A stretch of 14,887 nucleotides of DNA. Origin: Methanomicrobiales archaeon. GTDB taxonomy: Archaea; Halobacteriota; Methanomicrobia; Methanomicrobiales; Methanoculleaceae. Shown one piece after another: positions 1 to 7,589 of the stretch (position 1 is the stretch's first letter; each line of letters begins with the position of its first letter). The stretch spans positions 1 to 14,887 of the forward strand of contig JAAYND010000058.1 in the NCBI GenBank assembly GCA_012521035.1. Reading direction: 5' to 3'. Both the position numbers and the translations under genes were made by a program. The notes beneath the pieces are model-generated. The model saw nothing but the letters and a program-made list of their open reading frames with translations, had not been told where the DNA came from and ran no database searches.

Positions 1-1510
1 CAAGCGGGACTGCCGAGAACCAGATCACCGCCCTGCCCGCCCGGATGTAGAGAGCATCGATATCGATCGTGGTTCCGGGCCAGGGCTGCCTGAGCGGCCG
101 CACCGCGAGCAGGAGCACCCCTGCAACAGCGAAGATGGCGACGGACTCGATCAGGCCCGCAGGCGCGAACGGATGAGCGCCGGTTCCGCCGGGCAGGAGA
201 TCGGTCAGGACTCCAGGGAAGAGACCGAGCACGATGCAGAGGAGGGCGGTGACCCCCATAGCAACCATCATCGGGATCGGTGGATCTCGCAGGGGGGAGC
301 CTTCCCTCACACCGGGGGATGGCCTGAAGAAGCCGAGGTAGAGGAACCGGTAGATGTAGAGAACGGTTATGACGGACGATACCAGGAGGAGGGGCAGGAG
401 ATACGGCACCGCGCCCGCCGCCTCAATGGCCATCCCCTTGCTCATCGCACCGTTCAGGCCGGGCAGCCCTGCAAGAGAGAGGCCGCCGATGACGGCACAG
501 AGCGTGGTCACCGGCATCGCTTTCCAGAGACCCCCGAGCCCGGAGAGGCGGTGCGAACCGGTCCGGAGGATGACCGCGCCCGCCGCCATGAAGAGGAGCG
601 ACTTGAAGAGTATGTCGCTCACCATATGGGCAAGCCCGGCATCGATCCCGGCGACCGACCCCGCCCCGATAGCGGCGACCATGTAGCCGCCCTGGCTGAT
701 GATCGAGTAAGAGAGGAGGCGGCGGATATCATCCTGCAGGAGGGCGTATACGCCTCCGTAGAGCGCCATCACCCCTCCCATGTATGCTACCGTAACCCCC
801 CATCCGCCGATCTCGGCGAGGAGGAAGACCGCCGCCTTCGTTGTGAATATGCAGAGAGCAGCCGATCCGACGATGGAAGCCCTCGGGTAGGCATCCGGCA
901 CCCATGTATGGAGCGGGAAGAACGCCGCATTCATGCCGATCCCGACCAGCATGAGGAGGAGACCCCCGCCCCCCACCGATCCTATCGCGGCGCTCCCCGT
1001 CGCGACCACCGTATACACGATCCCGGCGAGCAGGCAGGATCCGCCAAATATGTGGTAGAGGAGGTAGCGGTAGCCCGCAGCCACCGATTCAGCAGACCCG
1101 GGAGACCAGATGATCAGGAGTGATGCAAGGGCGAGGGCTTCCCAGAAGATGAAGACGGTGATGAGGTCACCTGCGTAAACCACCCCCAGTGCCGCCCCGA
1201 TCGATGCGAGTATGCCGGCCGTCTCTGCCGTCGGGAGATCGCGATAGGTGGCGTAGATGAGCACGATGAGCCCTGAGAGGGCGAATATCCCGCCTGCAAT
1301 CTCCCGCATGGGATCGACCGTCAGGAGAATCATATCGATGCCGGGGATGAGCCCGATGGTAAGGGCCGGTGTTACGGCCTGAAGCGAGGCGACCAGGAGG
1401 AGACCTGCAACACCGACAAGGAGGGTCCAGACTTTCCTGATCTCTCCAGAAAGCAGGGGGATGAGGAGTATGCCAAGGAAGTAGACGAACGCCGGGGGTA
1501 TATCGATCAT
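1..1510 (-). CDS. Third MrpD/NuoN-like proton antiporter subunit (3' end cut by window)
   Basis: This is a polytopic membrane protein of the proton-conducting antiporter family (PF00361: NuoL/M/N, MrpA/D, MbhH). About 503 residues are visible and the C-terminus lies beyond the left edge. It starts at ATG 1510 with an ATGA overlap on the stop of the preceding antiporter gene, which indicates translational coupling. Visible channel residues are Glu124 in the TM5 motif FIFWEALALAS, Lys225 in FTTKAAVFLL (TM8 position) and Lys303 in SDILFKSLLF (TM12 position). The usual TM7 lysine before the PLHxWxPDAY motif is replaced by Asn194 (GIGMNAAFFPLHTW, codon at 929-931). This substitution marks a recognised sub-lineage of MrpD-like subunits and suggests a proton path different from that of its two neighbours. 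It is probably the third pumping subunit of the complex. The family is certain; which cation it moves cannot be read from the sequence. Confidence 0.93.
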   Translation of the reverse strand, partial: MIDIPPAFVYFLGILLIPLLSGEIRKVWTLLVGVAGLLLVASLQAVTPALTIGLIPGIDMILLTVDPMREIAGGIFALSGLIVLIYATYRDLPTAETAGILASIGAALGVVYAGDLITVFIFWEALALASLLIIWSPGSAESVAAGYRYLLYHIFGGSCLLAGIVYTVVATGSAAIGSVGGGGLLLMLVGIGMNAAFFPLHTWVPDAYPRASIVGSAALCIFTTKAAVFLLAEIGGWGVTVAYMGGVMALYGGVYALLQDDIRRLLSYSIISQGGYMVAAIGAGSVAGIDAGLAHMVSDILFKSLLFMAAGAVILRTGSHRLSGLGGLWKAMPVTTLCAVIGGLSLAGLPGLNGAMSKGMAIEAAGAVPYLLPLLLVSSVITVLYIYRFLYLGFFRPSPGVREGSPLRDPPIPMMVAMGVTALLCIVLGLFPGVLTDLLPGGTGAHPFAPAGLIESVAIFAVAGVLLLAVRPLRQPWPGTTIDIDALYIRAGRAVIWFSAVPL

Positions 1511-2994
1511 GGGATCACCGAACCTGTAATCTCTGCAATGGCTATATCGATCAGATCCATAAACGGCATCGCTGGATAGAAGAAGATCAGGATGGATATC
1601 GCCACTGTCAGGATGATCGGGATGAGCATGGTAAGTGGGGGCTCCGAGACGGCGGCGAGCGAGAACTCATCGTCCGGCCGCTCAAGCATCATCGTGTAGA
1701 TGACCGGGAAGAAGTACGCGGCGTTTAAGACCGCGCTTGCGATCAGGACCAGGAGCAGGACCGGCATACCGCCCTCGACCGCCCCGACAGCAAGATAGAT
1801 CTTGCTGATGATGCCGGAGAGGGGCGGCAGGCCGCAGATCCCGATCGCAGCGGCCGCGAACATAAGAGCCGTCACCGGCATATTCCTCCCGATACCCTTC
1901 ATCTCGGAGATATACTCCTTCCCGGTGGAGACGATGACCGCCCCCGCTACAAAGAAGAGCGTTATCTTGAGGAAAGCGTGGATCGGGATATGCGCCATCG
2001 CCCCGGTCATCCCGGCGATCGAGAGCATGGAGACGCCGAGCAGGATGTAGGAGAGCTGGCTCACGGTCGAGTAAGCGAGCCTCAGCTTGAGGTTATCCTC
2101 GGTCAGGGCGAAGAGGGATGCGGTTATGATCGTGAACGATGCGATCAGCGCGAGGAGTGTGCCGAGACCCAGGGATGCCATCAGGTCCATGCCGTAGACC
2201 CACCCGGCTATCCGGACGATCCCGAAGACCCCCGCCGTCACGACCGCGACAGCGTGGAGGAACGCGCTCACCGGTGTCGGGGCGATCATCGCCGCGGGGA
2301 GCCAACCATGGAGGGGCATCCAGGCCGCCTTCACGAACCCGACCATGAAGAGGAGGAAGAGAACCTGCAGGACGATCGTTGAACCCGATCCCGCCAGGAA
2401 CCCGCCGGGGACGAACGTTGTCGTCCCGGTGAGTATATACGTCAGGACGAGGGCGGCGAGGAGAAAGACCCCCCCGACGAGGAGATACGCAAGGTACTTC
2501 CTCCCCGCCCGCATCGCCTCCGGTGTCTCGATGTGGACGACGAGCGGGTAGGTGATGATCGTCAGGATCTCATAGAATATGAAGAGCGTCAGCAGGTTCT
2601 CCGAGAAGGCTATACCCACAGCAGCGGCTATGGCGACTGCGAAGCAGAAGTAAAACCTCGTCTGCGCATGTTCCCGTCGCGCCCGCATGTAGCCTATAGC
2701 GTAGAAGGAGTTTAGCAACCAGAGGGTGGCGGCGGTGAGGGCAAAGACCATCCCAAAGGCATCCACCCGCAGGGCAAAATCTCCGCCCGGGACCATCGGG
2801 AGGAGCGATATCGTGATCCGGCTGCCCGAGAGGATGGACGGAAGCATCGCAAGAACCGTCCCGAGCATCGCCACCGCGGCCGTGATCGTGACTCCTTCCC
2901 GGATGTTCTCGTACCTCCCGACGAGCAGGATCAGCACCGACGCGAGGAGCGGAACGGCGATAGCCACAACCGGGAGCAGGTTGATATCACTCAT
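1507..2994 (-). CDS. Second MrpD/NuoL-like proton antiporter subunit
   Basis: This is a membrane-embedded proton-conducting subunit (PF00361) of about 495 residues. ATG 2994 is the preferred start: a GGAGG lies 8 bases upstream, whereas the upstream in-frame GTG at 3003 sits directly on that ribosome binding site. The ATG leaves one base after the preceding gene's stop. Key residues, numbered from this ATG, are Glu142 in FIFYEILTII (TM5), Lys222 in GFVKAAWMPLHGWLP (TM7) and Lys343 in HAFLKITLFF (TM12). The TM8 segment has the NuoL/MrpA-like pattern HAVAVVTAGVFG, with no lysine where its neighbour has MSKVSVYAL. It therefore resembles the NuoL/MrpA type more than the NuoN/MrpD type, but lacks the long lateral helix extension of NuoL. 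It overlaps the next antiporter gene by four bases (ATGA). Expected role: one of three ion-pumping subunits. Confidence 0.93.
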   Translation of the reverse strand: MSDINLLPVVAIAVPLLASVLILLVGRYENIREGVTITAAVAMLGTVLAMLPSILSGSRITISLLPMVPGGDFALRVDAFGMVFALTAATLWLLNSFYAIGYMRARREHAQTRFYFCFAVAIAAAVGIAFSENLLTLFIFYEILTIITYPLVVHIETPEAMRAGRKYLAYLLVGGVFLLAALVLTYILTGTTTFVPGGFLAGSGSTIVLQVLFLLFMVGFVKAAWMPLHGWLPAAMIAPTPVSAFLHAVAVVTAGVFGIVRIAGWVYGMDLMASLGLGTLLALIASFTIITASLFALTEDNLKLRLAYSTVSQLSYILLGVSMLSIAGMTGAMAHIPIHAFLKITLFFVAGAVIVSTGKEYISEMKGIGRNMPVTALMFAAAAIGICGLPPLSGIISKIYLAVGAVEGGMPVLLLVLIASAVLNAAYFFPVIYTMMLERPDDEFSLAAVSEPPLTMLIPIILTVAISILIFFYPAMPFMDLIDIAIAEITGSVIP

Positions 2995-2995
2995 A

Positions 2996-4492
2996 TCAGG
3001 CACCTCCCAGGAGGAGCGATGCCGCAGGGCCGACGATCTCCATCAGGCCCTCGACGAAGATGCCGAGGAAGAGGCAGAGGAGGGCGAGGGCGACCATCGG
3101 GGCGAGCATCGAGGCAGGGGCTTCAAGTGTCCGGGCCGCCCCACTGCCTCTGTCACGGCCATCCCTGAAGTAGGCGATCTCGATGAACCGCCAGATGTAC
3201 CCGACCGCGAGGAGCGATCCGAGCAGGAGAATGGCCGCATAGAGCCAGTGACCTGCCTCAAGCGCCCCGAGGACGAGATAGTATTTGCTCATAAACCCGA
3301 TCGTGGGGGGGATGCCGATCATCGATGCACCGGCGAGGGCGAACGCGGCACAGGAGATCGGCATCACCTTTGCGATACCCCCGAGGTCCGAGAGGCGTGA
3401 CGTCCCTACCCGGTAGATGATCAGGCCTGCGACCATGAAGAGGCAGCCTTTCATCACGGCATGGCCGAGGATGTGCAGGATCCCTCCTTCCAGGGCAACC
3501 TGGTTTGCAACACCGAGTGCGAACATGATGTACCCGATCTGGCTGACGCTTGAGTATGCGAGCATCCGCTTGAGGTCGCTCTGTGCAATCGCGATCACCG
3601 CACCTGCGATCATCGCAACCGTCGCGATGAAGAGGATGAACCCGGTCACCGGGAAGACGTCGACGATATACGCTGTGGTGAAGATCGTGAAGATGATCCG
3701 GAACAGCGCGTAGACGCTCACCTTCGACATAACGGTCGATATGAGGATCGTCACCGCAGAGGGTGACTCCGCATACGCATCGGGGAGCCATATATGGAGC
3801 GGGAAGAACGCTGCCTTGATGGAGTAGCCGATGACGAGGAAGAGGAACCCGGCATGGACCGTTGCGAGCTCGAAGGATGCAGGGAGCAGCCGGGAAATAT
3901 CCAGCATATTCAGCGCTCCGGTCGCGGCGTAGAGGTTCCCGGTGCCGATGAGGATGAACCCTCCCGCGATCGACCCGAGTATGAGATAGTTGAAGCTTGC
4001 CAGGTACGAACGTGGTTTGCGGGCCGAGGCGATCAGGGCGTATGCGGCGATAGACGATATCTCAAGGAAGACGTAGAGGTTGAAGATATCGCCCGTGATC
4101 GTCATGCCGACAAGACCGGTCACGAGGAGCTGGAAGAGCACGTAGAATGCGATCGTCTTCTCCGGCCCTACCTCATGTTCAACGCTCCTTCGCGCATAGA
4201 TCACTGCCGCTGCAGAGAGGAGCAGGATGGTTGTCAGGATAAAACCGTTGAAACTATCTATGGCAAGCTCGATCCCGAGCGGCGGCGCCCACCCGCCGAG
4301 GTAATACCGGACCGTCCCCTCCCGCATCACCTGCGCGAGTATGATGACGGCGGCCCCGAACTGGGAGAGTATCGTCACGAGGGATATGGGATAGCAGAGC
4401 CTCCGATCCCACCATCCAGCAACGAGTATCAGGAGCGAGGCGAGGATGGGGATGGCTATCAGGAAGACCGGAAGATGGTCTATCAGCGTCAT
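2996..4492 (-). CDS. mrpD: Cation/proton antiporter subunit MrpD-like (first of three)
   Basis: This 498-residue polytopic membrane protein of the PF00361 family has the length expected for MrpD/MbhH. The full set of conserved antiporter residues is present: Glu144 in LYVFLEISSI (TM5), Lys226 in GYSIKAAFFPLHIWLPDAY (TM7), Lys257 in VMSKVSVYAL (TM8) and Lys348 in GHAVMKGCLF (TM12). It starts at ATG 4492, overlapping the mrpC stop by four bases, with a GAGG ribosome binding site five bases upstream. It directly follows mrpC, as in Mrp and Mbh operons, where the C and D subunits contact each other like NuoK and NuoN/M. It is therefore the best candidate for the canonical MrpD. The two further homologues downstream make a three-antiporter arrangement like that of respiratory complex I. 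Confidence 0.95.
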   Translation of the reverse strand: MTLIDHLPVFLIAIPILASLLILVAGWWDRRLCYPISLVTILSQFGAAVIILAQVMREGTVRYYLGGWAPPLGIELAIDSFNGFILTTILLLSAAAVIYARRSVEHEVGPEKTIAFYVLFQLLVTGLVGMTITGDIFNLYVFLEISSIAAYALIASARKPRSYLASFNYLILGSIAGGFILIGTGNLYAATGALNMLDISRLLPASFELATVHAGFLFLVIGYSIKAAFFPLHIWLPDAYAESPSAVTILISTVMSKVSVYALFRIIFTIFTTAYIVDVFPVTGFILFIATVAMIAGAVIAIAQSDLKRMLAYSSVSQIGYIMFALGVANQVALEGGILHILGHAVMKGCLFMVAGLIIYRVGTSRLSDLGGIAKVMPISCAAFALAGASMIGIPPTIGFMSKYYLVLGALEAGHWLYAAILLLGSLLAVGYIWRFIEIAYFRDGRDRGSGAARTLEAPASMLAPMVALALLCLFLGIFVEGLMEIVGPAASLLLGGA

Positions 4493-4866
4493 CGGCGCCT
4501 CAACTCCTGCAACAGCCCGGCCTCATCGATGACGCCGTACTCCTCGTGTATCCGGACGATGAGCGAGAGACCGACCGCGGTCACGCTCACACCGACGACG
4601 ATCGCGGTCAGTATGAGAACGTGCGGAAGCGGGTTGACGTAGAGTGCATCCACCCCTTCGGGGAGATAGATCGGTGCGGTTCCTCCCCTCACCTCGCCGA
4701 GCGATATGTAGAAGAGGAATATGGCGGTCTGGAAGATGTTCAACCCGATGAGCTTCTTCACCAGGTTCTGCTTCGCTATCAATGCATAGAGCCCGATCAG
4801 CATCAGGATGATCGCCATCCAGTAGTTGTACCGTGCGAAGAAGAGCTCGTAGAACGACTCTATCAT
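4489..4866 (-). CDS. mrpC: Cation/proton antiporter subunit MrpC (NuoK-like)
   Basis: This small membrane protein of 125 residues has three predicted transmembrane helices and matches the NuoK/MrpC/MbhG family (PF00420). The family signature is visible in helix 1 and the loop after it (LMLIGLYALIAKQNLVKKLIGL), followed by the helix 2 segment FQTAIFLFY and helix 3 (LPHVLILTAIVVGVSVTAVGLSL). The extended loop between helices 2 and 3 (GGTAPIYLPEG) is typical of MrpC and longer than in NuoK. The start ATG overlaps the mrpB stop by four bases and its own stop overlaps the mrpD start by four. In the family this subunit lies between the MrpD-like pump and the MrpA/B-like parts and links them along the membrane. 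Confidence 0.95.
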   Translation of the reverse strand: MIESFYELFFARYNYWMAIILMLIGLYALIAKQNLVKKLIGLNIFQTAIFLFYISLGEVRGGTAPIYLPEGVDALYVNPLPHVLILTAIVVGVSVTAVGLSLIVRIHEEYGVIDEAGLLQELRRR

Positions 4867-5294
4867 GGGGATTCGCCTCCTGTGTCACCCATATCGTAGA
4901 TTATCGACGTCATAATCGCCATCACGGTCATACCGATGCCGATCTCGACTGCATCGATGAGGTAGCCGTGGAGGTGCGGTATGCCGAGTGCTGCCTCGAT
5001 CGACCCGTACTCCAGGTAGTTACCTCCCGGTATGAGACAGAGGAGCCCGATAGTGGCATAGATGGTTATCCCGAGGGCCGAAAGCATCACGATCCATCTG
5101 TAACCGAACCGTTCCCTGACACAGGTAAGGCCGAAGGCGATGATCATCAGGATGAACGATGCAGCAAAGACAACACCTCCCTGGAACCCTCCGCCCGCCC
5201 CCAGCGCACCGTGTACGATGACATAGAGCGCATAGACCTGGATGAACGGCACCAGAAACCGCGATACGGTCTTGATGATGACGTTCCTCCTCAT
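4863..5294 (-). CDS. mrpB: Cation/proton antiporter subunit MrpB (MnhB family)
   Basis: This 143-residue membrane protein with four predicted helices belongs to the MnhB/MrpB family (PF04039), equivalent to MbhF. The diagnostic glycine-rich loop GALGAGGGFQGG is at residues 30-41, followed by the helix VVFAASFILMIIAFGL. The start ATG overlaps the stop of the MbhE-like gene (ATGA) and the stop overlaps the start of mrpC, so it is translationally coupled on both sides. In Mrp antiporters and Mbh hydrogenase this subunit belongs to the sodium-translocating part with MrpE, F, G and the MbhD/E domains. Identification is secure from the motif and from gene order. Confidence 0.95.
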   Translation of the reverse strand: MRRNVIIKTVSRFLVPFIQVYALYVIVHGALGAGGGFQGGVVFAASFILMIIAFGLTCVRERFGYRWIVMLSALGITIYATIGLLCLIPGGNYLEYGSIEAALGIPHLHGYLIDAVEIGIGMTVMAIMTSIIYDMGDTGGESP

Positions 5295-5566
5295 AGCCGC
5301 CCACCTCGCCTCAGCAGGAGGGCGACCGATATCCCGGCGGTAAAGATCACCACCACCTCCCCGAGAGTATCGAATCCACGGTAACTGGCGAGTATAGCGG
5401 CGACGATGTTCTCAACGCCGATGTCAGAGAGTGCCAGATCTACATACAACTTCCCGGTGTACCGGGTGGCCGGAGCCTCAGGATCACCGAATGCCGGCAG
5501 ATCTCCGGCCGCCCAGAAGAGTATGATGCCGATGAAGGCTACCGCAAGCAAGGCCTTTAGCTTCAA
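5291..5566 (-). CDS. MbhE-like antiporter subunit (MrpA C-terminal domain type)
   Basis: This is a 91-residue protein with an N-terminal transmembrane helix (ALLAVAFIGIILFWAAG), a soluble stretch and a second helix (TLGEVVVIFTAGISVALLL). It resembles the MbhE-type domain that in bacterial Mrp systems is fused to the MrpA C-terminus and in archaeal Mbh-type systems is a separate gene before mrpB/mbhF. The start is inferred: no ATG is suitably placed, but a TTG at 5566 overlaps the stop of the preceding gene (TTGA) and lies nine bases after a GGAG ribosome binding site. The longer reading frame open to 5842 would overlap the previous gene entirely. The stop overlaps the mrpB start by four bases. 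Confidence 0.85.
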   Translation of the reverse strand: MKLKALLAVAFIGIILFWAAGDLPAFGDPEAPATRYTGKLYVDLALSDIGVENIVAAILASYRGFDTLGEVVVIFTAGISVALLLRRGGRL

Positions 5567-5808
5567 TCTGATGATCTCCTTCCGGTTCGTGCTATGGCTG
5601 CGATGAAGAGGACAGTGGTAATGCCAGCCCCCACGGCCGCCTCGGTGAAGGCGACGTCGACGGCATTCATCTCTGACCAGATCACCGCCATGATCAGCGA
5701 GTAAGCGGAGAGTATGATCGTTGCATGGAGAAGATCGCGCACCGTTATCGCCGCGATCGCGCAGAAGATCATGAAGAGGAGGAGGGCGAAGTCGAGCTCC
5801 CAGATCAT
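5563..5808 (-). CDS. MbhD-like antiporter subunit (DUF4040 domain)
   Basis: This 81-residue protein with three predicted helices matches the DUF4040/MbhD family. In bacteria the corresponding segment is part of the MrpA C-terminus. The family pattern is recognisable in the middle and last helices: RDLLHATIILSAYSL and AVDVAFTEAAVGAGITTVLF, including the conserved Asp and Glu in DVAFTEA. The start ATG overlaps the mrpG stop by four bases, and the stop overlaps the TTG start of the MbhE-like gene. Separate MbhD and MbhE genes rather than an MrpA fusion are characteristic of archaeal Mbh/Mbs and stand-alone archaeal Mrp modules, so this operon is of that type. Confidence 0.92.
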   Translation of the reverse strand: MIWELDFALLLFMIFCAIAAITVRDLLHATIILSAYSLIMAVIWSEMNAVDVAFTEAAVGAGITTVLFIAAIARTGRRSSD

Positions 5809-6113
5809 CGCCGCTCATCCCCCTTCTTCCACGGTTCAACACCGTGGGTGTAGGCGACGTTCAGTATGGCATGGACAGCCGTCGGTGATGTAACGAATAT
5901 GAAGATCACGAGGAGCAGGATCTTTACTGAGATCAGATTCATCCCCTCATACAGGATGATGCCAAACAGCATCATCCCCTCTCCGAGGGTGTCGCATTTG
6001 CCGGTTGCATGGACGCGGGTATAAAAATCGGGAAACCGGATAAGGCCGATGGCACCGACAATCATGAAGAAGAGGCCGATCACTATGAAGATGAGGGCCA
6101 GTGTGTTCAGCAT
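5805..6113 (-). CDS. mrpG: Cation/proton antiporter subunit MrpG
   Basis: This is a small membrane protein of 102 residues from the chosen start, of the MnhG/MrpG family (PF03334), equivalent to MbhC. It has three helices and the family motif GLIRFPDFYTRVHATGKCDTLG in the loop after helix 1. ATG 6113 is preferred because a GGAGG lies eight bases upstream. The in-frame ATG at 6119 has that site only two bases away and would give 104 residues. The gene overlaps mrpF by seven bases at its start and the MbhD-like gene by four at its end. With MrpE and MrpF it forms the sodium-side end of the antiporter module. Confidence 0.94.
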   Translation of the reverse strand: MLNTLALIFIVIGLFFMIVGAIGLIRFPDFYTRVHATGKCDTLGEGMMLFGIILYEGMNLISVKILLLVIFIFVTSPTAVHAILNVAYTHGVEPWKKGDERR

Positions 6114-6370
6114 ACACATCCCCTCCTGAGGTACTTGGCTATCGCAAGCGTCGAGATGAAGTTGATCATGGCATAGGCGATCGATATGTCCAGGAAAAGC
6201 GGCCGCTCATATATGAGGCCAACAAGGACAAGGACGACGATCGTCTTTGTTCCGATAGTATTTACCGCTATAAGGCGATTCTCCCATCCGGGGCCTGCCA
6301 GTACGCGATAGAGGCAGATAAAGACCGTCAGGATCAGTATGATTACACTTGCGTGAAAGATATCGATCAT
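6107..6370 (-). CDS. mrpF: Cation/proton antiporter subunit MrpF
   Basis: This 87-residue membrane protein has three predicted helices and belongs to the MnhF/MrpF family (PF04066), equivalent to MbhB. The hallmark sequence YRVLAGPGWENRLIAVNTIG follows helix 1 and includes the Arg-x-x-x-Gly-Pro and Asn-Arg pattern of the family. The start ATG at 6370 has no convincing ribosome binding site close by; the nearest purine run is nearly 20 bases upstream. It follows the only sizeable intergenic gap in the operon. Its stop lies within the start region of mrpG, so those two are coupled. Confidence 0.93.
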   Translation of the reverse strand: MIDIFHASVIILILTVFICLYRVLAGPGWENRLIAVNTIGTKTIVVLVLVGLIYERPLFLDISIAYAMINFISTLAIAKYLRRGCVC

Positions 6371-6389
6371 GCTATCATGGCGCGGAGAT

Positions 6390-6640
6390 CCCCGGTGTTT
6401 CCCGGGGAAGGGGGCGCCTCCCTCGTAATAGTATCGGCCCCGGGAGCAGAGGTGAGATCACCTGAGCAATCCGGGCGAATACTACTGCTGTCTCGCCCCG
6501 GCGATCGTCTACCCGGGGTGCATGTACCCAATTTTGTCGTGCGGTTGGGGGCCGACCGCATCGGCCGGTCGGGGAGGTCGATCCTGGCAACCCTCGCAGA
6601 GATTACAGGAATGCCGTGTAAGAACACCGTCAGATCCTCC
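6390..6640 (-). other. Structured 270-base gap between mrpE and mrpF
   Basis: The operon is otherwise packed to overlapping starts and stops, but about 270 bases separate mrpE from mrpF. I see no convincing gene here. The stretch holds three inverted repeats. At 6390-6407 a six-base stem (CCCCGG/CCGGGG) encloses a six-base loop. At 6450-6463 the arms AGGTGA and TCACCT are separated by two bases. At 6552-6572 a seven-base stem (CCGACCG/CGGTCGG) encloses seven bases. They could form RNA hairpins that set relative expression or processing of mrpE and the rest of the operon, or be protein-binding sites. A minus-strand frame runs through and ends on the mrpF start, but its composition is not protein-like. 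Confidence 0.6.
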
Positions 6641-7189
6641 CTAAAGGTCTCCGGTCTCATCGGATGGTGGTTGACCACCTTCACCAAAGATCCGTGCAAG
6701 ATCGCGTTCGATGCTCCTTTCCTTGAGGAGATCTTCTTCTCCTGCCTCCCGGACAAGGGCGTGAACGATGAACCTCCCGTCGATGACATCGACCGTCACC
6801 GTCCCGGGTGTCAGGGTTACCGCATTTGCAAACGATGTCCTGAGAACATCGTTCTGAAACGACGTATCAACAGTGACGATCCCGGGATCGATCGGCATCT
6901 TCGGGTGGAGGACCCGGTACGCGACGTCCAGGTTGGCATGGAGGATAGCCACCAGCAGCTTCGGAATATAGAGGACGAACCTGGTGAATACACGCGCGGA
7001 CCGGGAGATGCTTACGTCGGACCGGAAGACGAGATCTCCCGAGATGAGGGTCACGATGCCGCAACATATGACCCCGGCACCGATATAGAAGAATTCAAGG
7101 TACCCTGAAAGGATATACCAGAACAGTATCAATATCCCGAATGTGAGAATGTACTGATAGACTGACGACCTTTTCATGTCTGGAGACAA
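6641..7189 (-). CDS. mrpE: Cation/proton antiporter subunit MrpE
   Basis: First gene of the antiporter operon, MnhE/MrpE family (PF01899), equivalent to MbhA. Two transmembrane helices near the N-terminus (YILTFGILILFWYILSGYL and FYIGAGVICCGIVTLISG) precede a cytoplasmic domain. That domain carries the family motif NAVTLTPGTVTVDVIDGRF, followed by the usual HALV segment. TTG 7189 is the best start (182 residues): a GGAGG lies exactly seven bases upstream. ATG 7177 has that site 19 bases away and would give 178 residues; a GTG at 7207 has no ribosome binding site. A TATA-like element about 50 bases upstream supports this as the operon's first gene. MrpE is an accessory part of the sodium-translocating half of these complexes. 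Confidence 0.93.
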   Translation of the reverse strand: MSPDMKRSSVYQYILTFGILILFWYILSGYLEFFYIGAGVICCGIVTLISGDLVFRSDVSISRSARVFTRFVLYIPKLLVAILHANLDVAYRVLHPKMPIDPGIVTVDTSFQNDVLRTSFANAVTLTPGTVTVDVIDGRFIVHALVREAGEEDLLKERSIERDLARIFGEGGQPPSDETGDL

Positions 7190-7196
7190 TGCATAT

Positions 7197-7201
7197 CCTC
7201 C
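7197..7201 (-). promoter_or_regulatory. Ribosome binding site deciding the mrpE TTG start
   Basis: GGAGG on the minus strand is followed after seven bases by TTG 7189 in the mrpE frame. No such site precedes the alternative GTG at 7207 or lies close to ATG 7177, so it favours a TTG start. Confidence 0.65.
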
Positions 7202-7236
7202 CTGCACGCAGGTGGTCTTAGGTTGGGATGCAGAAC

Positions 7237-7244
7237 GTATATAC
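7237..7244 (-). promoter_or_regulatory. TATA-like box of the antiporter operon
   Basis: The palindromic element GTATATAC is preceded on the minus strand by the purine-rich GACAA, a possible BRE. The usual archaeal spacing of about 25 bases would place the transcription start near 7213-7216, just ahead of the mrpE ribosome binding site, giving a leader of about 25 bases. Because the element is a palindrome it could in principle also fire on the plus strand, but no intact gene begins there. Confidence 0.5.
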
Positions 7245-7589
7245 TTGTCTCAATTCCGCCGCTTACCCCGCCGCCCGGCATGATTTGCGCTGTGCGGCAG
7301 CCAGGAGAGTGCGTACCGGTGGACCAGATCCTCTGCCCTTCACCAGAGATGCTACTGTTTCACCACTCTGGCGCATGAGGCGGGAGTTGATGAAATTCCG
7401 ACCAGGGACGCCGGGGTATCAGGCGCGCAGAGACTACCTCTCGCCGGGAGGGAGGCAGCAGTTCTGGCCCTCGCACAGAGAGGGGTCGCTTACGCCTTAT
7501 CCTGCGGATGGCCCTGACCGGATCATCCTCGTATGGTTCCGGGAGCTCATGTGAGCGGGTGCAGGCCGGAGCATCAGCGTGGCGATCCG
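7245..7589. other. Intergenic stretch without a recognisable gene
   Basis: Between the antiporter promoter and the AglB-like fragment I see no gene. Short open frames on the plus strand (for example one beginning near 7228) have no ribosome binding site and low-complexity, arginine/proline-rich translations typical of non-coding GC-rich DNA. If the neighbouring AglB fragment is a relic, this may be eroded upstream sequence of the same gene, but I could not see homology in any frame. Confidence 0.4.

Noticed and set aside
173..1123. Long plus-strand open frame (316 codons) opposite the third antiporter gene
   Set aside because: It is antisense to a clear membrane-protein gene; its translation is rich in Arg, Glu, Asp and His with no recognisable domain. 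Such frames arise from GC-rich codon bias.
6367..6789. Minus-strand frame of 140 codons whose stop overlaps the mrpF start (ATGA)
   Set aside because: The overlap looked like translational coupling, but the frame covers the end of mrpE, has Arg/Ser/Pro-rich composition with no helix and matches no Mrp subunit. I treat the overlap as chance.
6101..7108. Plus-strand frame of 335 codons through mrpF, the gap and mrpE
   Set aside because: It is antisense to two identified genes and its composition is not protein-like.
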